NCBI GenBank assembly: GCA_023105745.1
Contig: JALGQZ010000003.1
Location: 43,300,185-43,364,184 of the forward strand
DNA: 64,000 nucleotides
Source: Austropuccinia psidii
Taxonomy: Eukaryota; Basidiomycota; Pucciniomycetes; Pucciniales; Sphaerophragmiaceae
Reading direction: 5' to 3'
The position numbers and the translations under genes were made by a program. The notes beneath the pieces are model-generated. The model searched no databases, was not told where the DNA came from, and saw only the letters and a program-made list of their open reading frames with translations. Each line of letters starts with the position of its first letter. Positions within the stretch are counted from its first letter, which is position 1. Positions 50,662-60,750 of this stretch are shown in pieces.

Positions 50662-51955
50662 TGGCTGGGAAATTTGCCTGACAGTTGGGCAAGCTGGTTT
50701 TGAGGTATTTTGAAAGAAGACTCAAGACTATGCTTCCCACCTCAATACGCACATAAGGCCTCCTTGATTCTTCTTTCCTTTTGATAATTCATCAACTTGA
50801 AATCTTCATTCAGCAAGGAAGAATAGGACTTTCCCCTCTTCTGAAAATTCTTCTTCTTTTGATTTGAGCTTGAAGAATTTGACTTGGAGGTTTCAGGCTT
50901 CTTCTCTTGATTATGACTCTTCTCCTTTTGCCTTTCATGTCACCTGGCGTCAAGTTCCAGGGTAATATCCATCAAGTCTCTGAGAGAGTAAATTCTTGAA
51001 AGATGGGAGGCCAATTGATCCAAAATCTTGGATGGCAATCCCTTCCTGAAATGATGGATGAGAGCTCTTTCACCCCAATCTCAAATTCTTAAAACCAAAC
51101 TTTCAAAATCATCAATGTATAAAGAAAGATGTCCACCTTCTTTCATTATTAAGGAGTTCAACTCTGCTTCAGCTTTTCTGACCTCATTTGGGTCCCCACA
51201 GAAAGTAAAGACTTTAGATTCAAATAAAGTCCAAGAATTGAGAAGGTAGCTAGGGTCTTGATTGGTGATATTGAAAAGATAAGGCTCAATCAATTTTGCA
51301 GCCCTGCCAATAAAAAATGAAGTGGGGTAAAGGAATTTCTTTCCGTCTTGAGAGAAATTTGCCAGATCATTGTGAAAAATTAATTGAAAAGACTGAATAA
51401 AGCTTCTGACTTTGAAGGGATGAGTCCAATCAAAGAATTCTGGTGCCTTCATAGATGGATTATTGAAGGCTAGTGGTCTTGATGCTTCAGAAGATGAAGC
51501 TGCTTGAAGATTGGCCATAATCTGAGTCATTTGCTGCATGATGGCCAATAAGGATGGTTCAGACCAATTAGAGACAGGCTGATCAGACTGGGCTATAGTT
51601 GGCCCTCCAGTACTTTAGGATTCCCCACAGGAGCAGGAACACCTTCAGACTCTTCCTCTTCCATAGAATTCCCCTCCTCCTCTTTCCCATTTTCACCAGG
51701 ACCTTTGATTGTGGTCCTTGAAAGTCCTGGAAAACTGTCAACTACCTCTGAAAAAGAAATTGATCTTCTTGGCCATCTTCCTCCCTTCCTGGATGGTGCT
51801 GCTCCTTTCAAATTGGTTCCTCTATCTAATTGGGCCCTCAATTGAGGAACTGCTGGTATGTTGTCAAGAGGAGCTTTTGGATTTGGAGTGGGAACAGGTG
51901 GAGCTCTGGCCTGAAATCTTGTCTGTCTTTCTGGAGGTGAAGGTTGGATAAGCAT
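50649..51955 (-). pseudogene. gag: Gypsy gag (capsid and zinc knuckle), disrupted
   Basis: The start is taken at the ATG at 51955 (MLIQPSPPERQTRFQ); the frame is open upstream but hydrophobic and unlike gag. The proline-rich N-terminus ends in a one-base frameshift near 51595, after which the capsid-like part reads MAIMQQMTQIMANLQAAS and PEFFDWTHPFKVRSFIQSFQ. Further on are DWGERALIHHFRKGLPSKIL and a zinc knuckle (C-A-Y-stop-GGKH-SLES-S) in which the second Cys codon is TGA and the last Cys is Ser. Other TGA stops lie at about 51078 and 50938. The frame ends at TGA 50649-50651, six bases after a GGGAAAA heptamer. Confidence 0.85.
50655..50661 (-). promoter_or_regulatory. Candidate -1 ribosomal frameshift site (GGGAAAA)
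   Basis: In the gag frame the minus strand reads CAG GGA AAA GCC TGA, i.e. a canonical X-XXY-YYZ slippery heptamer just before the gag stop. A -1 slip enters the frame used by protease, RT and RNase H, and that frame is open from here to the protease. No downstream pseudoknot was evaluated. A chance indel near the junction is the alternative. Confidence 0.45.
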
Positions 51956-52682
51956 GATTTCAGGATAAAAATGAAATGAAATTGATGAAATCAATAATTT
52001 GAAGATGATAAAATTGAGGAAAATCAAAATATAACTTGAAGTCAAAATCAAAATCAATGAATTAACATAAAATATTGAGCTAAATCAATCAATAAATATC
52101 AAAACTAAAGCTTCAAGTCAATAAATCAATATGTCAAATCACTCAAAATCAAACATTTTGCAGAAAATCAGTCAATCGACTGAATTCTTGAGGCAAATCA
52201 ATTCATGTGAAAATTCTTGATGTGAAAAAATAAGCAAACTCAATGAAATCTTCTGGTAAATCGATTTTCTTGAGGTCAATATTAATTTATGTCAAATCAA
52301 TCAATCAAATCAAATCAAGTGAGTTCTTCTTTAAAAATCAAAATTCTTGAAGGATGAGCTAATATGAATGTTGATGTGAAGAATGTGTCTGAATAATCTT
52401 GATTATTAATTCAAAAATCAAATGAAAATGAAGATTAAACCTGAATTATGAATGAAATAAATAGGATGATTTGAATAAAGATTTAAAAAAAGATAAAACA
52501 AAAATAAAATTGGGTCAGCTTTCAATTTTCAAAATGAAGAATGAGTGAGAGAAAATTGAGAGATGAAAATTAATCATAAAGTTCATAATCATTAAAGAGT
52601 TATAATTTCAATGAAATGAGTGAATGAAATTACAAAGATCAAATGAACAGAATGAAAAGAAATTATGAGCTAATTAATATAA
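51956..52682 (-). other. Gypsy 5' leader
   Basis: Non-coding region between the 5' LTR and gag on the minus strand, rich in short TCAAT/ATCAAT-type repeats on the plus strand. No tRNA-complementary primer site identified at its edge. Confidence 0.55.
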
Positions 52683-54176
52683 TGTAACAGGGGCTCTTGA
52701 GGAAAACAAGAGTGGCTTGGCACTCAGTAATCAGGGAACTCACTTGGAAGACTCCAAAGAATAAAGAAGATAAAAGTACAGCAATGAATTTCTCTAAGAA
52801 ATATGCAGGTACAAAAGATGAGAGGCAATAATAAAAATAAGAAGCCAAATGGCCAAAGAGCCAAAAAAGTAAGTCCTTAATCACTATTTCAACCTTCCAG
52901 AAGGAACAATGGAGTTGGTAAAGGATATGACTACCAATATCCACTGACAGGAAAAGAAAGAAAAAGAAAGATGTGCTGAATGACTGACTTGATAATATCA
53001 GTATTCACTTAAAAAAAGATAAGATAAAATAAAATCAAAATATATTAATCAACTTGGGGAAAAGCCCCCCAGAATCAAAGGAGGCTGGTATATGTGAAAG
53101 GTTGAGAGCTTGACTCCTTCAGGCTGACAGCTGGTCTGTTTCGAATCCTTGAAGCTGTATTGACTGCTTGATGAAGTGTATACCTTGCCAAATTGGGGAG
53201 TGAACTGAGTTTATTGATCTTCCCAGGGTCTATGATTGAAAATACAGGTATTGATGAATGCAGACTGTATTGAATGTATGTGGTTGCCAAGGTGGATTGA
53301 TTGAGCACTGACACTTGGCAAATTGTCTTGGAACTGCCAGTATTCCCTTGGAGGAATACTGTGAATGAGAATATGAAATGGATTCTTGATGGAATCATTG
53401 AGGTTTGAGGGTGACACTTGTCCTTGAGCCTTGATTAAATTCTCTGGATGACCTTATTCCTTGATGACTTCATGGAATGTTGAAATAACCGTTTGATATT
53501 GGTGAAATTTCATTTCTGGTGAAAAAAGATGCATAATGGTGTATAACACCATTTATGGCACTTTTGGTTATTGAAGGGTGAAAGGGGTCCAAGGTCTTTT
53601 GGGATGATGCCAGGAGGATATGAGTGAGAAATGGGTTTTTGTTGGCTTCAGAGGTGAAAGAGTGCTTTTGGGTGTTTTGTCCAATTTTGGGTTTCTGGCC
53701 AAATACAGCTTATACAGCTTTAAAACTATATTTGTGCAAAGTGTGCAAAAAATGCTCAAAACTGGCAATTAAGCCCTAAATGGCCTAATATGGCCATTTG
53801 GGCATATTTCCCATATTACATGGGAAAATGGAATAAAAGACTGAATACAGAAAAATTGCGCAAAATGCACAAAAGTGCGCAAAATAGGCAAAACTGTACT
53901 TTAAGCTTAAAAAAGCCAAATACAGGCTTTTGAACTGTATCTTCCCTGTGGACTGAAAAATACCCAAAGGTTCCAAAAAGCAGAGGAAGGCCAGGAAAGG
54001 TCTGATGATGATGAAGGGGTCAGGTTGGCCTCAGATGATGAAATGACCATAAAGGCCATAAAAGTTGAGATGAACAATTTGGCCAAGAATGACAGATATG
54101 GCCAAATTGCCAGACATTGGATATGACATTGATATTCCATATGGAGTCCAAGAGGGTTATTGCCATGGCTGTGACA
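52683..54176 (-). repeat. 5' LTR of the Gypsy element, full length (1,494 bp)
   Basis: In element orientation it starts TGTCACAGCC and ends GCCCCTGTTACA. It contains three conserved hairpins also present in the other LTR (near 53535-53553, 53775-53800 and 53807-53827). Confidence 0.9.
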
Positions 54177-54181
54177 TTTCC
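54177..54181. repeat. Target-site duplication TTTCC, right copy
   Basis: Exact match to 44797-44801. Confidence 0.88.
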
Positions 54182-55960
54182 TAAAAAGAGAGTTGTGACA
54201 TTAGGCTTTATGATTTTCCTCAATATGAAATAAAACAATTTGATAATGGAAGAAAAGTAGCTAAAATAATTTCTCAATCAAGATTGATCTTCTTAAGAGA
54301 AAATGGTTTTATAGGAGGGTGTCTCTTTTGTAGTAAAAATTAACAGAAGCTCTTTCAAGCATTTAGTAATTATACATTCATAGAAGCTTGATCTGGATCA
54401 AACGTGGCCTGCTTTCAATATAATTTATCTCTATATTCAGATATTTGAGCTAGAGAGATTATTCATATTGAAGCTGTAATATTTATGTCTAAATATATAG
54501 GAAAGTGTTTGATTCTTTTTTTCATGAAGGGATCTCGAGTGAAAAAAATTAAAATACATTTGGAATGGAAAAAATTAATTTTATCATGTATTTTTGAATT
54601 ATTGAGATTTGAAAATTAATAGAAAGCACTAATATTAAGCCAATTGAGCTGACCCTTAGTGGCTTGCGTATGTGGGTTGAAGTTCTTCCAAAACTTCTTT
54701 CTCAAAATTTCAATTCTTTCTGAGCTCCTACCTGGGTCCAATCTATATCCTCTTTCACATTCCAAATGGAACACCTGCTGTCAAGTGTAACAAATTTGCT
54801 CATGGTGAATAAGGTACTTATAGTATGCATACCTGATTTGAATATTCATATTAACAAAGGAATCTTTATAGAATAAGCTAATACCAATCCATAACTTCAA
54901 AGTACTACTTAACCTTTACTAATAAGCCTATAAGTGCTTTATGTATGTACCTAGAATTATAAATATAAAAGATAAAAATTCTATACAGAATACCATAGTC
55001 ATTGTAGGATTATATAACCTAACCATAATCTTCTGGCTCAGGGACCTTTCTTGAGGATCAATCCCTTCCTCCTCTAGTGGGAGAATCTAGTTTTTCTTTA
55101 AAGAATCAATAGATAGGCTAAGATTTCTATAGTATTATTCATGATTTCTTGATGAAGAGATATTTATAATATGAATTAAAAAGCTTAATATTATTTGATA
55201 GTATTAAAGTTGAAAACAGAGGTAGTGTTAAATCATTTTTTCAAGATATTACTCACTCTCCGTCAACCAAAACACAGATGCTCTTCCATTCTGTTGCCAC
55301 ATATTCCTTCCTGATACAATTCTGAAATACTTAATGAGAATATCCATGCTGTTCATTCTTTCTTCCATAAATAATCCTTTCTACTTAACAAATTACAACA
55401 AACAACTTATCTCGTTACTCACAATGGTTTCATATATTTGAAACTACCTCATCCATATAGCTTGAACAAGACACTCACATAAAATACTGGAAGCTCTTAA
55501 AAAAGTGAAATAAGATATTTTATTCCATTCCATATCTTCTGATGTAATTCAAAAAATTAAATTTGGAAATTTTCACCCACCATAATCAATTAATAATGCC
55601 AATTTTTCATCCTCTCTCAGCTTTAAGCCTCATTCCCATTAACTTACACATAGCATAGTTTCGACTAGGTATAAAAATTGATATTTTCTCATTATGTGCT
55701 CCTTGTAATTTTATCAATCTTTTATAAATTTTCTGTGTTTTATGGATCCTGATCATAAATTAAAGAATTTGTGCTACAATTTTTCCCTTCCTTGCCCACA
55801 TAAAAATCTTTATTTGGTTAAACCAGTCCTTTACACATCATCTCCCCAATGGGGATGGTCCACACTTTATTTGGTCCCACACTCCAATTCAAACTAATAT
55901 ATTGAAATTGCTTGTTGTTATTGATTTATTTTTTGAATAGTTGGTTTTACTCCTGCCCTA
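54182..55960. other. Gene-free AT-rich DNA right of the Gypsy element
   Basis: No ORF with family resemblance and no repeat recognised. Confidence 0.4.
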
Positions 55961-55967
55961 GTCGAGA

Positions 55968-56213
55968 TATAAAACTTGTATCACTCATTGACAAGCACAG
56001 GGAATCACCAGCATAATGAATGGCAAGCCTACAAGAGCAAGCTGCAAATATCAAGCAATGGCCTCATCCAAAAAGCAGAAATTAAGTGAAAGAAGTGCTT
56101 ACCGGAGGTGCCAAAAGCCCCCAGCCATTTGGAGAATGTCATCAATGGACTCAATATCTCTTGAAAATCAAAGGAAACTTGATGGCATTCCCAGTCACAT
56201 CCATGATGCTTGA
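55968..56213 (+). CDS. Small hypothetical ORF with TATA-like element
   Basis: A 65-residue frame from ATG 56016 (MNGKPTRASCKYQAMASS) to 56213, preceded by ATATAAAAC at about 55968 and by CpG-containing DNA. A second short frame follows at 56210-56428 in another phase, so introns or a frameshift are possible. No signal peptide and no family resemblance. It may be a host gene fragment or chance. Confidence 0.22.
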
Positions 56214-56428
56214 AAAATTTAAGGCAAGTGAAACAGGCACAAATTCTGTTGGCTAATTTATTTTCTGGCGATTTTCCAAGTAAAAGAGTTGTTAAATTGC
56301 ACGACAGCGTAGCAGTTCATTCTGGAGGAATAGCATTATTCTTGAATTTGACAAGGAAGGTTTCTCAGGAAACAATGGCATCTCAAGCATGTGAAAATTA
56401 TTGTCAATTAAAACTTAATCTTGGGTAA

Positions 56429-57038
56429 ATAAAAAGAATTTTAATCGACAAATACTCATTGATCAAAACCCTAACCTCAGGAGTAAATTTGACTCAAGAA
56501 AATGTCCTCAACATCCTTTACTCATTTTCTCATTATTTAAATTTATTTCATTTCTCAATCTATTAAATAAAAAAAATAAAAAAACTCATCCTTCATGTTA
56601 TTTATATAATGTCTATTCTTTCTTTATGAACAAATAATAAAACACAGAATCAAAATCATACATTTATTTACATATATTCTTCCCTAAACTTCATATAACA
56701 TAGTTGTGTGTGATTGGTAAGAACGTTCTCTTCACACATACAAAGGTTACTTATTGATTCACGGTTGTCTTTCTATTTAGTAACTTGTTTTTTCTCCAAA
56801 AGAATAATACTGTCGTTGTCATTTAATTCAATGTCATAGGCTTGTTATCTAGGTACAAGATTTTTATTCACAATTTTCCAGATATGACCAAGATATTGAA
56901 ATGAAATTCTAGTTTTTTTGTCTGAAAAAGTAACAAAGCACAGTGTATGACAATATCTATATGCTGTAAGAGCAGCAGGATGGCTGCTAGCATCAGAGAC
57001 TTGTGGATGGCCACACCAATTTGACTGGCTTGCTGCAA
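56429..57038. other. Intergenic, downstream of the secreted Gly-rich gene
   Basis: AT-rich; the right part should hold the 3' UTR of the minus-strand gene ending at 57039. Confidence 0.4.
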
Positions 57039-57692
57039 CTATTCCTTGCTTTCTTCACTTGCACCACCACCGGCACCATAGCTTCCTAGTTTTCTACCAC
57101 CAGTGCCATAGCCTCCTAGCTTTCCACCACCCGTAGAGCTCCTATGACCGTTGTTTTCACCACCAACGGCGGATTTCTCACAATCCTCAGATTTTGTTGT
57201 ACTTCCGGATTCTGCCCCATGTCCGCCTTCTTGCTCATACGTGGGTTTATCGTTTCTTCCCTCGTTCATGTCCCTTGTGGATTCTTCGTTGCTTTTAGAG
57301 TCATTATCATCCTCGACTTCATTGCCATCTTCAGTTGTGTCATTGGTACCTTCGGTTGTGTCATCGGCATTTTCAGTTGCGTCACCACCGCCTCCCTCTC
57401 CGCCACCAGCAAGAAGCGACCAACCGTTCTTTTGGCCTCCACCGCCAAGGCCTGGCCAGCCCTCTCCCCCCCCGCCACCAGCAAGAGCTGACCAATCGTT
57501 CTTTTGGCCTCCACCACCAAGGCCTGGCCAGAAGCTTCCAAGTCCCGTCGAGCCGCTTGGCGGCCAAGTTGGGAACCCATTTCCCCCTTCACCACCACCT
57601 AAACCAGGGAAGGTTGGCCTTCCTAGTCCTGAGGAGAGAAGGAAAAACCCAAGGGATAATATGAGAAGCATTAATGAAAAAAAAGAAACCAT
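57039..57692 (-). CDS. Secreted Gly-rich/acidic protein
   Basis: 217 aa from ATG 57692. A clear signal peptide (FSLMLLILSLGFFLLSSGLG) is followed by Gly-rich repeats: two 24-residue units beginning WPGLGGGGQKN(D/G)W (about 57380-57540), a shorter FPGLGGGEGG, then an acidic Thr/Glu/Asp/Asn stretch (TTEGTNDTTEDGNEVEDDND). The C-terminus is a Gly-Tyr part with GGKLGGYGTGG and RKLGSYGAGG. Only one cysteine. Same plan as the gene at 29894: signal peptide, PGLGGG-containing repeats, acidic segment. No enzyme domain; likely a wall-associated or host-interface secreted protein, but the function is unknown. The frame is intact and CpG content is high. Overlapping ORFs on the plus strand are shadows of the repeats. 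Confidence 0.72.
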   Translation of the reverse strand: MVSFFSLMLLILSLGFFLLSSGLGRPTFPGLGGGEGGNGFPTWPPSGSTGLGSFWPGLGGGGQKNDWSALAGGGGGEGWPGLGGGGQKNGWSLLAGGGEGGGGDATENADDTTEGTNDTTEDGNEVEDDNDSKSNEESTRDMNEGRNDKPTYEQEGGHGAESGSTTKSEDCEKSAVGGENNGHRSSTGGGKLGGYGTGGRKLGSYGAGGGASEESKE

Positions 57693-57730
57693 TTCAAATG
57701 GATGTAATGAAGTGAAAAAGATTGATTTTT

Positions 57731-57737
57731 TTTATAG
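57731..57737 (-). promoter_or_regulatory. Possible TATA box of the Gly-rich gene
   Basis: TATAAAA on the minus strand, about 39 bp upstream of the ATG at 57692; this would imply a very short 5' UTR. Confidence 0.35.
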
Positions 57738-58560
57738 TGGACTGTGAAATAACTAAGATTGATACAACTTGAAGATAAGTAATTTGAAGGGGTCCAGATA
57801 ATATATCAAGATTGTAATTTATAAGGTTAGAAATTTTCACACTTTAATGTTATCTACAAAGGTATAGAGTTTTGCAAAGAATAAATGGTCTTTAAAAAGA
57901 AATTCGAGCCTTAGAATAAGCATCATTTATATCTATAGTGTAAGGCGTAGTTGGGATCAGACTTAAAGACTCACCAAATTTCTGTGATTATACCATTTAC
58001 TGGTTGCCAATGTTATCACTAAGCGATAATCTTATGACTAATAGCTTATGTCTACAAACAGCTATCCACCCGCGCTTTTACTACTCCAACATGTGTATAG
58101 TGAAGAAAATCATATTTTTTCGGATCATACCGAGCAACTGGCTTTCCATAGTTTTCAGAATTCTAGGAAATTTCCAGGAAGAGTGCAAGTAGCTATTCAG
58201 CTCATCAGCCAATGCCCAACTTATGATCATCGAGCCATGTCGCTTCACAAAATACATCAAAAAAATAATAATACTTCCAATAACTCAAAACACTTTACAG
58301 TTTCAACTGAGGAAAGATCGTGTTTGAAATAAAATAAAATAGGTTTTAATTAACCTCTTAACAAACAAATGGCAACCGGAAATAAGTTTCAATTTAATTA
58401 AATATCTACATCTTAATTCAGCTAAATTAGCTGAATCACTTGAAGAACTGAGAATCTAAACAGTTAAAACAGATAACATCGTTGTCTTGTTGAGTCTTAA
58501 AGATCAGTATTTAAATATGTGCGAAAATTGTATCATATGAAATTGCCAAGGATATCCCTT
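57738..58560. other. Upstream flank of the Gly-rich gene, no gene supported
   Basis: Some CpG present. A plus-strand frame at 58048-58332 has no family resemblance or signal peptide. Confidence 0.35.
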
Positions 58561-59240
58561 GAAAGGCTCTATAATTTCCTTACCACAGGAGGGGAGAGGA
58601 AGATAGAACACAATATGAAAAAAATAGGTTCATTTGAGTAATCTCGGATTCCTACCTGGTCTCAAGGAGCTCAGTCATTGCCGGATATTGTCCAAAAACC
58701 CCCATGGGAAAGGGCCATATCAGAACCAGAATGCAACGAATCCGGAAAGGCTTCCCCTGAAAATCTGCGCCGCCGTGAACACTTTTTGCTGAAGTTTTCC
58801 TGCTTTTTTTGCTAATGAGAATGATTTTCGGGGGGCATCCGGGTACCTGTATCAGCGTCGGATTCTGGGAAATCCGGCATGCCTGATTTGAATATCAGGC
58901 TTCCGGATTTGGTGATGTCTTGGGGCGAAATCAGTCAATGACTTAGGCCCCATATCAGTATGGAAACAATACTAGCAACCGGAGTATGGGAACGTTTTCA
59001 TATTTCCTTAGAAAAAACCATGGGCTCATCATTATAATTGATTAGACTCCTGACTTAATGACTCATTATTCATAACGGGCTAATGAAGAACTTTGTACTT
59101 GAAGCTTACCTTTAATCCTATAGGTATGAGAGTTATCTTGGGGGCTGAGGTGATAGGCCTCAAATTTTGGCAAATTTGATTATTCTTCTTTAACGCCACT
59201 GTGGCAGAGTATGAGGTTAACACCATGAGAGGGGTCTGAA
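58561..59240. repeat. GC-richer non-coding patch with strong hairpin
   Basis: CpG-containing DNA unlike its surroundings. At 58870-58910 AAATCCGG...CCGGATTT encloses GCCTGAT...ATCAGGC, a two-part stem. Could be the end of a DNA transposon or a fragment of unique DNA; not identified. Confidence 0.4.
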
Positions 59241-60519
59241 AATTGGCTATTTAGCAATTTTATTAAGAGTAAAACAACCTAATATTAAGCTTGGAGCAAC
59301 ATAATAAAATCCTCAATAACCCTAAAAAAAACTGGATAACTTCCAGTTGATATAATATAATGAGAAAAATTTGAATCCTTAATTTTTCAAAGATTTGACT
59401 TCTATGGGGAAAAAGGTCTTTTCTTAGATTATCTTAAACTATTATTTATTTACTATAGAAAATATTTAAAGATTTTGAAATTGATATATAACTGAAATTA
59501 ATTAATGTTAAGATTATAAAATTCATTCCAACTATTCAAATAGTTCAATTATTCATATTTCTAAATTTTTGAAAAATTAAAGTGGGTTTTGGAATTAATA
59601 TCTTAGCTAAAGCTGAAATATATTCATATATGTACTTCCATCTAAAATAATAATTGAGCTAGAAATATTTGAGTAAAAATAAAGAAAGAGAAACTAATTG
59701 AAAGAAATCTTGAGAGAAAAATTTTAAATAGTCACCATCAAATTCCTATTCCTGCTGGTAGAGGTAGCAGGTCCAACCCAGATCCAACCTTACTTCTAGC
59801 TTTTTTCATACTTGAAAGTTTCTAATTATATTTGGTCATATTCTAAGCCTTTTTTTCAATATTGGAAAATTATTAATATAGCATGAAATTTATTTGCACA
59901 CCCTTGTAAAGTTGTTTTCCAATATTCAATCTCAAATCATCTTCTCATACCTGGCCAAGATTAAAAAATTTAAAGTGTTTACTTTCTTTAGATAAAAATC
60001 AAATCTCAATTTCTCAAATTAACTCAATATTCACTTCAAAACACAAAAATTTACCTCCCTCCAGTATTCTTTCAACAATTTTCATAAATTACTGTCCCAA
60101 ATTTCAATTAATATGGAGACAGCTACAAATACATAATCATTTTTCATCCACTACATATTCAAAAGAAATGCTTTATAGAATATTTTGTGTTAGAAAAGCA
60201 CTTTGGCTCATGGAATCTTAGAGACCACTCCCAATTAAACAGGAAGGATGTTACAAAACATCAATATTCAGAAATTATAAATCTACTTTCACAGAGAATA
60301 GAAGATTTAGCTTTAAAATTCTTCCATGGAGTAAATATAGCTAGAAATACCAATTAAGGATTATTGAATAATTGGATTGTGGAGAAAATTTTAACTAGGG
60401 GTTAATAATGTGGTACTTAGCCCACACAAGTGGCCGAATTAGAAAATCGAGGTTTTTCTCACTTTCAATTTATCTTGAAAAAGGTTTCATTAGCTTAAAT
60501 TTGAAATATCTATAGATTG
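59241..60519. other. Gene-free AT-rich DNA
   Basis: Contains the altered GCAGGTCCAACCCAG phrase near 59769, shared with about 7540. No coding region. Confidence 0.4.
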
Positions 60520-60750
60520 ACTTACAACTTTCTGGTAAGATTTGAGGTATGGTGTTTAGTTCTCAAGCTACCCTCATATTTAGCATAAAGGCAGTATATC
60601 TTACCCACCTTTTTGTCCAGGAACGTTAAAACTTCCATAGTATGGATTGAAATATAAAAAAAGGGGTTTAAAGGAATTTTGGAAAAAAATTTTAGGGAAC
60701 CCAGCCTTTTGGATCTGCATAGAGTGGTTTTTTGGTTTTGGCCAACCTTA
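60520..60750 (+). repeat. Dispersed repeat, copy 2 (partner 12815-13070)
   Basis: Same ordered words as copy 1, ending with GGATCTGCATAGAGTGGTTTTT. Diverged, non-coding. Confidence 0.5.

Larger units (their letters stand above)
44802..54176 (-). mobile_element. Complete, inactive Ty3/Gypsy retrotransposon with chromodomain
   Basis: 9,375 bp, coding on the minus strand, bounded by LTR ends TGTCACAGGG and GGCTGTGACA and by an exact 5-bp duplication (TTTCC). Order in the element's own direction: LTR (54176-52683), leader, gag (51955-50649), then protease, reverse transcriptase, RNase H, integrase and chromodomain (50661-46934), then a 3' non-coding segment and a shortened LTR (about 46172-44802). 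This order with integrase after RNase H defines Ty3/Gypsy, and the C-terminal chromodomain places it with the chromoviruses. The LTRs differ at roughly one base in ten where I compared them by eye, so the insertion is old. Multiple stops and lost catalytic residues make it inactive. No convincing tRNA primer-binding site was seen next to 52683. Confidence 0.93.

Noticed and set aside
57144..57747. Plus-strand and alternate-frame ORFs over the Gly-rich gene, including a 198-aa Pro-rich frame
   Set aside because: Shadows of the Gly-rich coding repeats read in reverse.
58048..58332. 94-aa plus-strand ORF (MSTNSYPPALLLLQ...)
   Set aside because: No signal peptide, no family resemblance, and it lies in the upstream flank of the minus-strand secreted gene.
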